A stretch of 64,000 bases of DNA, taken from contig NZ_FPBC01000001.1 in the NCBI RefSeq assembly GCF_900116605.1, positions 909,987 to 973,986 on the forward strand, in the 5' to 3' direction. The position numbers and the translations under genes are program-made. The notes under the pieces were generated by a model, which saw only the letters and a program-made list of their open reading frames with translations, did not search any database and was not told where the DNA came from. Positions within the stretch are counted from its first letter, which is position 1. The number at the start of each line of letters is the position of its first letter. Below, piece after piece: positions 46,130-55,127 of this stretch. The stretch comes from Pseudomonas marincola. GTDB lineage: Bacteria; Pseudomonadota; Gammaproteobacteria; Pseudomonadales; Pseudomonadaceae.

Positions 46130-46705
46130 TTATGTCTTTCGAGGCGCCGCCAGCCAATCCTCATGAGTTATACGATAGAGCACATGACGACTCAGCCAGT
46201 GCCCGGCAGGCAGGGCTGGATGCTCAAAATCCTCGCGGCTTTGGTGCTGCATGCCGAGAGCCTGCATGAGCTGAATCGACGGCCGATTGACCTCGGCAGT
46301 AAAGGCTACGACCTCGGGCAATTGAAGCTGGCTGAACGCACAATCAAGCGCGGTACGCGCCGCTTCGCTGGCATAGCCCTGATGCCAGTATTCACGCGCC
46401 AGCCGCCAGCCAATCTCGACAGCGGGGTTGGTAGCCGGACTGAATGAAGCCTCGAAACCTACGCGGTTCAAACCGGTAAAACCTATTAACTGCCCGCTGG
46501 CTTTTTGCTGCAGCGCCCAGAAGCCATAGCCTTGCGCGGCAAATTGGCCACACAAGCGCTCAAGCATCTGCGCACTTTGCTCACGGCTCAACACGGCGGG
46601 GAAAAAGGGCATCACCTCGCTGTCGGCATTGAGCGATGCCAGCGCTGGCAGGTCTTCCGGCGTCCACTGGCGCATGATCAATCGCGGCGTTTCAAGCTCA
46701 ATCAT
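46130..46705 (-). CDS. GNAT-family N-acetyltransferase (RimJ/RimL-like)
   Basis: 191 residues from the ATG at 46705 with GGAGG 4 bases upstream. GNAT marks: TPRLIMRQWTPEDLPALASLNAD, FWALQQKASGQLIGFTGLNRVG, and motif A region VEIGWRLAREYWHQGYASEAARTALDCAF, with NRPSIQLMQALGMQ in motif B. RimJ/RimL and Acetyltransf_3 proteins acetylate N-termini or small amines; the substrate is not predictable. Confidence 0.9.
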   Translation of the reverse strand: MIELETPRLIMRQWTPEDLPALASLNADSEVMPFFPAVLSREQSAQMLERLCGQFAAQGYGFWALQQKASGQLIGFTGLNRVGFEASFSPATNPAVEIGWRLAREYWHQGYASEAARTALDCAFSQLQLPEVVAFTAEVNRPSIQLMQALGMQHQSREDFEHPALPAGHWLSRHVLYRITHEDWLAAPRKT

Positions 46706-46842
46706 CAATCCTCCGATGCGCCTTGGCCTTGAGTGATAAAGGTAGGCAGGCTCATACTCGCATGCCAGCCGCCACGCTGTTTACTAGCGCGGATAACGGC
46801 ACGGAACTCTGTACATCTGCACGTCGCTCAAGGCTTATTTGC

Positions 46843-47763
46843 ATGCACCTGCCCCTCGTCTACCACGAAGACTACAGCCCGCCCTTCCCCGAGGGCCATC
46901 GCTTCCCAATGGAGAAGTTTCGCCTGCTGCGCGATCATCTGCTGGAGTCCGGTCTGGTCACGGATGCGCAGCTGCAACGCCCGGAGCTTTGCCCGGCCGA
47001 GATTCTCGCCCTGAGCCATTGCCCGGCGTATATCGAACGCTACATGAGTGGCGAGTTGCCCTACGCCGATCAACGCCGCCTTGGCTTGCCCTGGAGTGAA
47101 GCGCTGGCGCGACGTACTGTTCGGGCGGTGGGCGGTTCGCTGTTGGCCGCCGATCTGGCGCTCAAGCATGGGCTGGCGTGTCATCTGGCCGGTGGCACGC
47201 ACCATGCGCACTACGATCATCCGGCAGGCTTTTGCATCTTCAATGATCTGGCCATCATCAGCCACTCATTGCTGGCAGCCGGGCGGGTGCAGCGCGTGCT
47301 GATCTTTGACTGTGATGTGCATCAGGGCGACGGCACTGCGCGCTTGCTGGCAGATACCCCGGATGCAATCACGGTATCTCTGCACTGTGAAAAGAACTTC
47401 CCGGCGCGCAAGGCCGAAAGCGACTGGGACATTGGCCTGCCGATGGGCATGGGTGATGCGCAATACCTGCAGGTGGTTGATGAGGCGCTGAATTATCTGT
47501 TGCCGCTTTATCAACCCGACCTGGTGCTATATGACGCAGGTGTCGATGTGCACAAAGATGACGCACTGGGGTATCTTCAGCTTACTGATGCTGGCGTTGC
47601 GCAGCGTGATGAGGCCGTACTTAATCACTGCCTCGGACGCGATATTCCAGTGGTCGGGGTCATTGGTGGCGGCTACGACAAAGACCGCCGGGCGTTGGCC
47701 AAACGCCATGGAATCCTGCACCACAGCGCCGCTAAAGTCTGGCAACAACGCCAAATGGGTTAG
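46843..47763 (+). CDS. Histone-deacetylase-family amidohydrolase
   Basis: 306 residues from the ATG at 46843 (AAGG site); an upstream frame from 46723 is not supported. Zinc/active-site elements: GGTHHAHYDHPAGFCIFND with the His pair, FDCDVHQGDGT with the Asp-x-His Zn ligands, and YDAGVDVHKDD. Bacterial members (AcuC-like, acetylpolyamine amidohydrolases) remove acetyl groups from small molecules or enzymes. It lies just before desT but has no known link to it. Confidence 0.93.
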   Translation: MHLPLVYHEDYSPPFPEGHRFPMEKFRLLRDHLLESGLVTDAQLQRPELCPAEILALSHCPAYIERYMSGELPYADQRRLGLPWSEALARRTVRAVGGSLLAADLALKHGLACHLAGGTHHAHYDHPAGFCIFNDLAIISHSLLAAGRVQRVLIFDCDVHQGDGTARLLADTPDAITVSLHCEKNFPARKAESDWDIGLPMGMGDAQYLQVVDEALNYLLPLYQPDLVLYDAGVDVHKDDALGYLQLTDAGVAQRDEAVLNHCLGRDIPVVGVIGGGYDKDRRALAKRHGILHHSAAKVWQQRQMG

Positions 47764-47853
47764 ACGCACGGTTATCCGCCAGCGCAAATAAGCTCTAAAA
47801 TGCGCAACCTGGCTGTGCTGCCTACACCGCTAACTGTAACTGGACCTGCCTGA

Positions 47854-48501
47854 ATGCTCCCTCGCTCCGAACAGAAACAGCAAACCCGCCTCGCACTCAT
47901 GGCTGCCGCCCGCAACCTGATGGACAGTGGTCGCGGTTTTTCCAGCCTCAGCCTGCGCGAAGTCACGCGCTGCGTGGGCATTGTGCCGACCGGCTTTTAT
48001 CGTCACTTCAACGATATGGACGCTCTGGGTCTGGCGCTGGTTGAGGAAGTGGGCCATACGTTCAGCAGCACCATCCGTATCATCCGCCACCATGAACTTG
48101 AACTCGGCGGCTTGATCGATGCTTCGGTTCGGCTGTTTTTAGACGGCGTCGCCCAGCATCGCTCGCAGTTCCTGTTTCTCGCCCGTGAGCAATTCGGCGG
48201 CTCACTGCCTGTGCGTCAGGCGCTCGGGACTTTGCGCGAGCGCATCACCGCCGACCTTGCCGCCGACCTGCGCACCATGCCCAAACTGCGCCATCTGGAT
48301 GATCCGGCGCTGGATATTCTCGCCGACAGCATTATCAAAGTGGTGTTCGCCACACTTCCGGAACTGGTCGATCCACCCGAGTACGAGCTACCGGCGCACC
48401 TGACGCCGCAAGCTAAACTGATCGAGCAATTGCGCTTCATATTCATTGGCGCGAAGCATTGGCAAGGCCTCGGCAGCGCCCATGCGCACGATGAAAGCTG
48501 A
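47854..48501 (+). CDS. desT: TetR-family fatty-acid desaturation regulator
   Basis: 215 residues. The N-terminal helix-turn-helix reads LMDSGRGFSSLSLREVTRCVGIVPTGFYRHFNDMDALG, and the acyl-CoA-binding half shows ELGGLIDASVRLFLDG and SQFLFLAREQFGGSLPVRQALG. These match FabR/DesT, which sense the ratio of saturated to unsaturated acyl-CoA. In P. aeruginosa desT (PA4890) is next to ureE, as here. The desC-desB desaturase operon, next to desT there, is absent here. Confidence 0.87.
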   Translation: MLPRSEQKQQTRLALMAAARNLMDSGRGFSSLSLREVTRCVGIVPTGFYRHFNDMDALGLALVEEVGHTFSSTIRIIRHHELELGGLIDASVRLFLDGVAQHRSQFLFLAREQFGGSLPVRQALGTLRERITADLAADLRTMPKLRHLDDPALDILADSIIKVVFATLPELVDPPEYELPAHLTPQAKLIEQLRFIFIGAKHWQGLGSAHAHDES

Positions 48502-48680
48502 GCCGCGCACCAACTCAGTGCATCAGCGTTTTTAACGCACCAAATAAAACCTGACTGACGCCCCAAGTTTTGGCGCAATGGCGTGCGCGCGCCTGTTCAC
48601 GGGGCATACGGCAAGTTGGCAAGCACCTTGCTCCTGTCGCTGCATCTATTTGTAGCGCATTAATCTGCCGGAACTTACCC

Positions 48681-49181
48681 ATGCTGGTGATCCACCAAAG
48701 AATTGCTGCTCAGCCTGACTGGGACGCCGAATTACTCCTGACCTTCGAGGCGCGCAGCAAAAGCCGCCTGCGCACCTTCTCGACCACCGGCGAAGATGTC
48801 GGTTTGTTCCTTGAACGTGGCCAGCCGCCCCTCTACGACGGGGAATGCCTGCGCGCCGAAGATGGCCGCGTAGTGCGCGTTTGCGCCCGCCCGGAACAAC
48901 TGCTGCACGTCACCTGCGCCACGCCGTTCGAGCTGATGCGCGCGGCTTATCATCTGGGCAATCGGCATGTCGCGCTGCAACTCGGTGACGGTTGGCTGCG
49001 CCTGCCGGACGACTACGTGCTCAAGGCCATGCTCGAACAACTCGGTGCCCAAGTCGAACTGATCGAAGCGGCCTATCAACCGGAACATGGCGCCTACGGT
49101 GGAGGCCATCATCATTCGCACGCGGGCGATGCCGAGTTCAGCTACGCACCGCGCCTGCATCAGTTTGGTGTGCGCAAGTGA
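48681..49181 (+). CDS. ureE: Urease accessory protein UreE (nickel chaperone)
   Basis: 166 residues from the ATG at 48681. UreE_N domain (LLTFEARSKSRLRTFSTTGEDVGLFLERG) then the metal-binding UreE_C domain (FELMRAAYHLGNRHVALQL) with the conserved His in GNRH. The C-terminal tail is His-rich (GGGHHHSHAGD). It delivers Ni(II) to UreG for urease activation. Its stop overlaps the ureF start by 4 bases (GTGA). Confidence 0.95.
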   Translation: MLVIHQRIAAQPDWDAELLLTFEARSKSRLRTFSTTGEDVGLFLERGQPPLYDGECLRAEDGRVVRVCARPEQLLHVTCATPFELMRAAYHLGNRHVALQLGDGWLRLPDDYVLKAMLEQLGAQVELIEAAYQPEHGAYGGGHHHSHAGDAEFSYAPRLHQFGVRK

Positions 49182-49852
49182 ATAACAGCTGGGCCTTGCT
49201 CAGGCTCGCCAGTCCGCAGCTGCCGATTGGCGGATACAGTTATTCACAAGGCCTGGAGATGGCCGTCGAAAATGGCCTGGTCAATGATCCGCAGACGGCC
49301 AAACAGTGGATAACCGATCAATTGCTGCTCAATCTGGCGCGCTTCGAGGCGCCGCTGTTGCTCGCCCATTGCCGCGCTGCTGCCGACGGGCAATGGCAAA
49401 CGCTCAAGCAGTTGGCCGATCAACACCGCGCCAGCCGTGAAACCCGCGAGTTCCGGCTGGAAAGCCGACAGATGGGTTACTCGTTGCGCCAGTTGCTGCA
49501 CGACCTGCCTGAGACCGATGACGCCGCCCGCGACATGTTCGCCGCCTTCACCGAGCCCGGCCTTGCGCTGGGCTGGGCACTGGCTGCGCGCGCCTGGCAA
49601 ATCAACCCGCAAGATGCGCTGACAGCCTGGCTCTGGGGCTGGCTGGAAAACCAACTGGCGGTGCTGATGAAAACCCTGCCGCTTGGCCAGCAGGCCGCTC
49701 AACGCCTGACGTCCGAATTACAACCTGCACTGCAGCAAGCGCACAGCACCTGCTGCCAACTCGATCCCGCCGACTGGGGCAGCGCCGCCTTTGGCCTGAA
49801 CCTGTCGAGCATGGCGCACGAGCGCCAATACAGCCGACTCTTCCGTTCTTGA
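49178..49852 (+). CDS. ureF: Urease accessory protein UreF
   Basis: 224 residues from GTG at 49178, inside GTGA with the ureE stop. The all-helical fold is seen in [42 protein letters not shown] and the C-terminal [18 protein letters not shown], the usual UreF end. It bridges urease and UreG and gates nickel transfer. The in-frame extension upstream to 48992 lies within ureE. Confidence 0.94.
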   Translation: MNNSWALLRLASPQLPIGGYSYSQGLEMAVENGLVNDPQTAKQWITDQLLLNLARFEAPLLLAHCRAAADGQWQTLKQLADQHRASRETREFRLESRQMGYSLRQLLHDLPETDDAARDMFAAFTEPGLALGWALAARAWQINPQDALTAWLWGWLENQLAVLMKTLPLGQQAAQRLTSELQPALQQAHSTCCQLDPADWGSAAFGLNLSSMAHERQYSRLFRS

Positions 49853-49866
49853 TAAGGAAACAGCAC

Positions 49867-50481
49867 ATGAACAGCCAACCTTTGCGCGTCGGTATCGGCG
49901 GCCCGGTAGGTTCCGGTAAAACCGCACTGACCCTCGCCCTGTGCCTGGCGCTGCGCGAGCGCTACAACCTGGCCGTCGTCACCAACGACATCTACACCCA
50001 GGAAGACGCCCAGTTTCTGGTACGCAACGAAGCCCTCGCCCCCGAGCGCATCATTGGCGTGGAAACCGGCGGCTGCCCGCACACCGCGATTCGCGAAGAT
50101 GCCTCAATCAATCTGGAAGCGGTTGAGCAGCTGAATCAGCGTTTCCCCGGCCTCGACCTGATTATCGTTGAGTCTGGCGGCGATAACCTGTCTGCGACCT
50201 TCAGCCCGGAATTATCTGATCTGACCATTTACGTGATCGACGTTTCCGCTGGCGACAAGCTGCCGCGCAAAGGCGGCCCCGGCATCTGCAAATCCGACTT
50301 GCTGGTCATCAACAAAGTCGATCTGGCGCCCATGGTCGGTGCCTCGCTGGAAGTAATGGACCGTGACACACGCAAGATGCGCGGCGACAAGCCATTCGTT
50401 TTCAGTAACCAGAAAGTTGGCCAGGGTCTGGACCAGATCATCGCCTTTATCGAACGTCACGGCATGCTCACCGCCGCCTGA
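49867..50481 (+). CDS. ureG: Urease accessory GTPase UreG
   Basis: 204 residues from ATG 49867 (AAGGA site 8 bases upstream). G1 P-loop [14 protein letters not shown], a [13 protein letters not shown] segment, [17 protein letters not shown] with the nickel-binding CPH motif, IVESGGDNL and NKVDLAP as the guanine-recognition motif. Its GTP hydrolysis powers nickel insertion into urease. Confidence 0.97.
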   Translation: MNSQPLRVGIGGPVGSGKTALTLALCLALRERYNLAVVTNDIYTQEDAQFLVRNEALAPERIIGVETGGCPHTAIREDASINLEAVEQLNQRFPGLDLIIVESGGDNLSATFSPELSDLTIYVIDVSAGDKLPRKGGPGICKSDLLVINKVDLAPMVGASLEVMDRDTRKMRGDKPFVFSNQKVGQGLDQIIAFIERHGMLTAA

Positions 50482-50505
50482 TTCGCTGAGCCCAAGGAGC
50501 TTCAC

Positions 50506-51078
50506 ATGAACCTACGCAAACCCGTTATCGCCCTCGCCCTGCTGTGCAGCCCAGCGTTGGCGTTGGCCCATCCCGGCCACGATCACGCAGGCCTGATGGC
50601 CGGCATGGCTCACCCGCTGTTCGGTCTCGATCACTTGCTGGCAATGCTTGCCGTTGGCCTGTGGGCCGCGCAGCAACAAGGCGCTGCGCGCTGGGCACTG
50701 CCGCTGACATTCGTGGCGAGCATGTTGCTCGGCGGCGTGATGGGTTTCTATGGCCTGCAAGTGCCGATGCTGGAAACCGGCATTGCCGCCTCAGTGCTGG
50801 CTTTCGGCCTGCTGGTTGCAGTGGCGATGCGCCTGCCAATGGCACTGGCGCTGGGCATGACCGCCCTGTTCGCCCTGACTCATGGCGTTGCCCACGGCCT
50901 GGAACTACCCGCTATGGCCAGCGCCTGGACTTACGCGCTAGGCTTCGTCGCCGCCACAGCCGCGCTGCATGCCACGGGTTACGCGCTGGTTCGTTACCTG
51001 CCGCAAGCCGCCGCGCCGCTGGTGCGTTTGGCCGGTGTTGGTTCGGCAATCACTGGTGTGTGGTTGCTGGCTAACTGA
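50506..51078 (+). CDS. ureJ: HupE/UreJ-family nickel permease
   Basis: 190 residues. Signal peptide (ALALLCSPALALA|HPGHDHAGLMAGMAHPLFGLDHLLAMLAVG) opens to six membrane helices; HPGHDH at the mature N-terminus and HPLFGLDHLLAML are the HupE/UreJ metal-binding motifs. It imports Ni(II) (or Co(II)) for urease maturation. A strong hairpin follows. Structural ureABC and ureD are not in the window, as in P. aeruginosa where they are unlinked. Confidence 0.92.
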   Translation: MNLRKPVIALALLCSPALALAHPGHDHAGLMAGMAHPLFGLDHLLAMLAVGLWAAQQQGAARWALPLTFVASMLLGGVMGFYGLQVPMLETGIAASVLAFGLLVAVAMRLPMALALGMTALFALTHGVAHGLELPAMASAWTYALGFVAATAALHATGYALVRYLPQAAAPLVRLAGVGSAITGVWLLAN

Positions 51079-51085
51079 GCCGACA

Positions 51086-51115
51086 AAGGCCAGGGCTGAG
51101 TTAAGCCTTGGCCTT
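51086..51115. terminator. Bidirectional terminator between ureJ and flavoprotein gene
   Basis: Stem AAGGCCAGGGCT / AGCCTTGGCCTT (12 bp, one G:T) with loop GAGTTA, then ATT. It lies 8 bases after the ureJ stop and covers the stop of the convergent flavoprotein gene. Confidence 0.75.
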
Positions 51116-52342
51116 ATTCAACCAGTTGATCATGCCCTGCCCTGCGCGCCGACCGCTGGCAAAACAACCGGTAAGCAGATAGCCGCCGGTTGGCGCTTCC
51201 CAGTCGAGCATCTCGCCGGCGCAGAATACCCCCGGCAAGGCATTGAGCATGAGATTAGCGTCCAACTGCTCGAACGGCACGCCACCGGCGCTGCTGATAG
51301 CCTCATCCAGCGGACGAATCCCCACCAGCGTAATCGGCAACGCTTTGATCGAACGCGCCAGACGCGTGTGATCATCGAACTGCTCGGGCGCAAGCAACTC
51401 GCGCATCAGTGCCGCCTTGACGCCATCGAGCCCCAACGTGCGATGCAGGTGTTTGGCCATCGAGTTTGAACCGCGCGGTTTCAGCAGTGCTTTCTTGACG
51501 ACTTCGAGGCTGCGCTGCGGCAGCAAATCGAGGTACACCGTTGCCTCGCCCTTGCTGTGGATAAGTTGGCGGATCGGCGCCGACAATGCATACACAAGGC
51601 TGCCTTCGATGCCTTTCTCCGTGAGCACGAACTCGCCCGCACGCGGCGCTTGACCGGATAGGTTGAGGCTGACGTTCTTCAGCGGTGCGCCGGCAAATTT
51701 ATTACGCAGAAACTCGCTCCACGCCGCGACTTCGAAGCCACAATTACTCGGCAACAGTGGCTGTACATTGACCCCCTGCGCTTCAAGCAGCGGCGCCCAG
51801 GCGCCGTCGGAACCGAGGCGCGCCCAACTCCCGCCACCCAAGGCCAGCAGCGTTGCGCGGGGCTTTAAAAGCAGTTCACCGTCGGCATTGGCAATGCGCA
51901 GTTGGCGTTTAGCGTCCCAACCCAGCCAGCGATGACGGTTATGGATTGTCACGCCGTGCTCACGCAGACGCCGCAGCCAAGCGCGTAGCAGTGGCGCGGC
52001 TTTCATGTCCTTGGGGAATACCCGCCCCGAAGTGCCGACAAATGTCTCGATTCCCAACTCATGAATCCAGTTGCGCAGCGCGTCGGCATCGAACTCGCCC
52101 AGCAGTTCCGCCATTTCGGCTTCACGCTCGGCATAGCGCGACAAAAAGGCTGGCTTGGTTTCGGAATGGGTGATGTTCATGCCGCCCACGCCGGCCAGCA
52201 GAAACTTGCGCCCAACCGAGGGCATGGCATCGAACAGGTCGACCTTGATCCCGGCCAGCGCCAACACTTCGGCCGCCATCAGCCCGGCAGGACCGCCGCC
52301 GATAATGGCAACACTGGAAGTAGCAGAAGCGGTAGCAGTCAT
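51101..52342 (-). CDS. HI0933/BaiN-family FAD-dependent flavoprotein
   Basis: 413 residues. FAD motif VAIIGGGPAGLMAAEVLA near the start, DAMPSVGRKFLLAGVGGMNITHSE (the GRKFLxxGxGxxNxT family motif), VGTSGRVFP, and a C-terminal FAGEMLDWEAPTGGYLL. The group includes YhiN/BaiN-like proteins whose physiological electron donor is unknown. It is transcribed as a single gene, convergent with ureJ. Confidence 0.9.
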   Translation of the reverse strand: MTATASATSSVAIIGGGPAGLMAAEVLALAGIKVDLFDAMPSVGRKFLLAGVGGMNITHSETKPAFLSRYAEREAEMAELLGEFDADALRNWIHELGIETFVGTSGRVFPKDMKAAPLLRAWLRRLREHGVTIHNRHRWLGWDAKRQLRIANADGELLLKPRATLLALGGGSWARLGSDGAWAPLLEAQGVNVQPLLPSNCGFEVAAWSEFLRNKFAGAPLKNVSLNLSGQAPRAGEFVLTEKGIEGSLVYALSAPIRQLIHSKGEATVYLDLLPQRSLEVVKKALLKPRGSNSMAKHLHRTLGLDGVKAALMRELLAPEQFDDHTRLARSIKALPITLVGIRPLDEAISSAGGVPFEQLDANLMLNALPGVFCAGEMLDWEAPTGGYLLTGCFASGRRAGQGMINWLNKAKA

Positions 52343-52455
52343 ATCAGGCAGGCCTTGAACGCAAGCAAACGGGAATGGGATTTGCGGCAGCCGCCAATAT
52401 TGGCGCTGCCTTTGGACTCACAATGAGCGGCACTGAAAGCCGCCGGCAGCAATAC

Positions 52456-53784
52456 CTAGCCCTTCTTTTTCGGGCCTTTGCCGCCAAAACTCGGAACCTT
52501 GCGCACGGCCTTGGCCTTGGGCGCTTCTGACTCTTCAAACCAGTTACCGAGATGGATCTTGCCCTTACCGCTGCCAGGCACAGTCTTAACTTTTGGCTTC
52601 TTCGGTTTTTTAACCACCACGCCACCGGCAACAGTCACCGGCACGCGGTGATCGGGAATGAAGTCCGGCTCGTCTACACGCTTGAGCAATTGTCCGGTCA
52701 GGCTCTCAATTGCCGACAGCAACTGCACCTCGTCGGCGCACACCAGCGACACCGCCTCGCCGGTCATTCCCGCGCGGCCAGTACGGCCAATCCGGTGAAC
52801 ATAATCTTCGGCCACAATCGGCAAGTCGAAGTTGACCACCAGCGGCATATCGTCGATATCCAGCCCGCGCGCCGCCACATCGGTTGCCACCAGCACCAGC
52901 ACCTCGCCGGCTTTGAAGCGCTGCAAGGCACGCAGACGCGTCGCTTGCGGCTTGTCGCCGTGAATCGAATCGGCACTGATGCCGTTGCGCTGCAACTCGG
53001 CTTCCAGTTCATCCACGCCTTTGCGGGTTTTCACGAACACCAGCGCCTGCTGCCAACGGCGGTTCTGATACAGGTGCAAAAACAACTCAGGCTTGCGCTT
53101 CTTGTCGACCGGAATCAGCCATTGCTTGACCGACTTGGCCGCGGCGTTGCGCGGGCTTACCTCGATACTCAACGGGTCTTTGAGCATTTCGCCGGCCATT
53201 TGCCGGATTGCCTCGGAGAACGTGGCCGAGAACAGCAAGGTCTGACGCTTTTTCGGCAATGCACTGAACACCGCGTCCAGTTCGTTGGCAAAACCCAAGT
53301 CGAGCATGCGGTCGGCTTCATCCAGCACCAGGGTTTGTACCTGATTGAATTTCACCGCGTTCTGGCGATAAAGATCGAGCAAGCGGCCCGGCGTCGCGAC
53401 CAGCACATCAAGGCCTTTGCGCAGCTTCATCATTTGCGGGTTGATACTGACGCCGCCATACACCGCATAGGTGCTCAACGGCAGATTCTGCGCGTAAGTC
53501 ATGAAGCTCTGATGCACCTGCTCGGCCAGCTCACGCGTCGGCACCAGCACCAGCGCCCGCACGGAGTTGCTGGCCACAGTCGGCCCTTCCATCATCAAGC
53601 GCTGGAGCACGGGCAAAGCGAAACCGGCGGTTTTACCGGTGCCGGTCTGCGCCGCCGCCATCAGGTCGCGGCCCTTCAGGACAACAGGAATGGCCTGCGC
53701 CTGCACGGGCGTCGGGGTTTTGTAGTCCAGCGTTTCGAGGGTACGCAGCAGCGGCTCGATAAGGCCGAGAGAGGCAAATGTCAT
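52456..53784 (-). CDS. DEAD-box RNA helicase (RhlE/SrmB-like)
   Basis: 442 residues. The Q motif FASLGLIEPLLRTLETLDYKTPTPVQ, motif I AAQTGTGKT, DEAD in LVLDEADRMLD, SAT in FSATF, then motif VI HRIGRTGRAG. The C-terminal 70 residues are basic and Lys-rich, ending GGKGPKKKG, for RNA binding. It unwinds short RNA duplexes in ribosome assembly or mRNA decay. The longer antisense frame over it is a shadow. Confidence 0.95.
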   Translation of the reverse strand: MTFASLGLIEPLLRTLETLDYKTPTPVQAQAIPVVLKGRDLMAAAQTGTGKTAGFALPVLQRLMMEGPTVASNSVRALVLVPTRELAEQVHQSFMTYAQNLPLSTYAVYGGVSINPQMMKLRKGLDVLVATPGRLLDLYRQNAVKFNQVQTLVLDEADRMLDLGFANELDAVFSALPKKRQTLLFSATFSEAIRQMAGEMLKDPLSIEVSPRNAAAKSVKQWLIPVDKKRKPELFLHLYQNRRWQQALVFVKTRKGVDELEAELQRNGISADSIHGDKPQATRLRALQRFKAGEVLVLVATDVAARGLDIDDMPLVVNFDLPIVAEDYVHRIGRTGRAGMTGEAVSLVCADEVQLLSAIESLTGQLLKRVDEPDFIPDHRVPVTVAGGVVVKKPKKPKVKTVPGSGKGKIHLGNWFEESEAPKAKAVRKVPSFGGKGPKKKG

Positions 53785-53817
53785 GGTGGATAACCGGGCG
53801 AATCAAAGAGGCCTAGT

Positions 53818-54450
53818 TTAGCAGGCTGCGGCCTGTCTTATCCGCGCTAATGCTTGCGCAATTTTCGCCGCCGGGACTTTTTGCAAACCGCAGAGCAACT
53901 CGTGGGAAACCTGCCCGATACCATGATGCTCGCGCAATACCGCGCCCATGAAGCCCATCAGGTTAGCCGCCATCTCGGCATCTGCCATTGCCCTGTGCGC
54001 CGTGCCAGTGCTTGGCAGGCCTGCCCAACGGTTGAGGTTGCCGAGTTTATGGCTGGGCGCTTGCGGCAGCAGTCTGCGCGCCAGCAACAATGAACAGGCG
54101 AAGGACTGACGTCGGGTGCGGCGGATCAGGCCAAGCTCGGCGTCCCAGAATTTCTGGTCAAAAGCTGCGTTGTGCGCCACCAGCGGAATATCGCCCACAA
54201 AGTCTGCGACTTCGTGCATCACCTGTGCGGCGGGTGGCGCATCACGCAGCATGGCATTGCTGATACCGGTCAGTTGCTCGATAAACGCGGGCACGTGTGC
54301 ACCGCTGTTCATCAGGCTCTGATAGCGCGAAACGATTACGCCGTCTTCCACGATCACCACGCCAATCTCGGTGGCGCGGGCATTCTGAGCTGGCGACAGG
54401 CCAGTCGTTTCAAAGTCGATAACGGCAATAGGGTCCACAAACACTCTCAA
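53818..54450 (-). CDS. DnaQ-like 3'-5' exonuclease
   Basis: 210 residues. DEDDh exonuclease motifs: Exo I AVIDFETTGLSP, Exo II VAHNAAFDQKFWDAEL, Exo III HRAMADAEMAANLM. It removes nucleotides from 3' ends of DNA or RNA. The start taken (TTG 54450) overlaps the stop of the NYN gene by 3-4 bases; GTG at 54444 is an alternative and the ribosome site is weak. The close link to a NYN-domain protein suggests they work on the same nucleic acid. Confidence 0.85.
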   Translation of the reverse strand: MRVFVDPIAVIDFETTGLSPAQNARATEIGVVIVEDGVIVSRYQSLMNSGAHVPAFIEQLTGISNAMLRDAPPAAQVMHEVADFVGDIPLVAHNAAFDQKFWDAELGLIRRTRRQSFACSLLLARRLLPQAPSHKLGNLNRWAGLPSTGTAHRAMADAEMAANLMGFMGAVLREHHGIGQVSHELLCGLQKVPAAKIAQALARIRQAAAC

Positions 54451-54926
54451 TTACGAAGTAACAACTGGCCTTCAACTGGCACGTAGACACTGGCGGCGCG
54501 CACCAGCGATTGCGCTGTCAGCCCCGGCACACCATAGGCCACAGCTTCGACGCCATCACGGCTGCGGACTTTATCCAGGAGCATGTCGAAGTCGCCATCG
54601 CCGGAAGCCAGCACAATCTCGTCGACGCGCGGCGCGGCGTCCATGATATCGATAGTAATACCAACATCCCAATCACCTTTGGCCGAGCCATCGCTGCGCT
54701 GGATGAACGGTTTGAGTTTCACGGTGAAACCCAGATTGCGCAGAATCTGCTGAAACTGCTGCTGCTTGGGGTCGCCGCGATCAATCGCATAGGCATAGGC
54801 CTCGACGATTTCACCGCGCTGGCTGACCTGCGACCACAAGGCCGCGTAATTGAAATGGCAACCATAGGCCTGCCGCACGGTGTAATAGAGGTTCTGTACA
54901 TCGGCGAATACGGCTATTTTTTTCAC
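54447..54926 (-). CDS. LabA/DUF88-type NYN-domain protein
   Basis: 159 residues, start GTG at 54926 with GAGGAA upstream. The NYN fold is complete: VFADVQNLYY (D9, N12), DWDVGITIDIMDAAPRVDEIVLASGDGDFDMLLDKV with the acidic metal-binding residues. Such proteins are predicted nucleases. Unlike the NYN protein at 1385-2179 it has no LOTUS domain. It precedes the DEDDh exonuclease in the same transcript. Confidence 0.88.
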   Translation of the reverse strand: MKKIAVFADVQNLYYTVRQAYGCHFNYAALWSQVSQRGEIVEAYAYAIDRGDPKQQQFQQILRNLGFTVKLKPFIQRSDGSAKGDWDVGITIDIMDAAPRVDEIVLASGDGDFDMLLDKVRSRDGVEAVAYGVPGLTAQSLVRAASVYVPVEGQLLLRN

Positions 54927-55127
54927 CGGAATTCCTCGGTTAGCGGCTGACGGGCAGCGGCGTGCAGGATAAAGTCATTGGCCAGTATGCCAGCCTCGCC
55001 GTGATGAGGAAGTAAAAAGCGCACAAATCAGGCATTGCATAAGGCTGGTGAATAGCGGGTTTAGCGAATTTCGAACCCCGCAAAAGAGCAACCCTACACA
55101 CCTATTTCGCTCACAGGGAGGTGTTCA

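Noticed and set aside
48681..50481. A complete urease operon
   Set aside because: No ureA, ureB, ureC or ureD is present on either side.
52552..53793. 413-codon open frame antisense to the DEAD-box helicase
   Set aside because: Shadow of a clear helicase; no family features.
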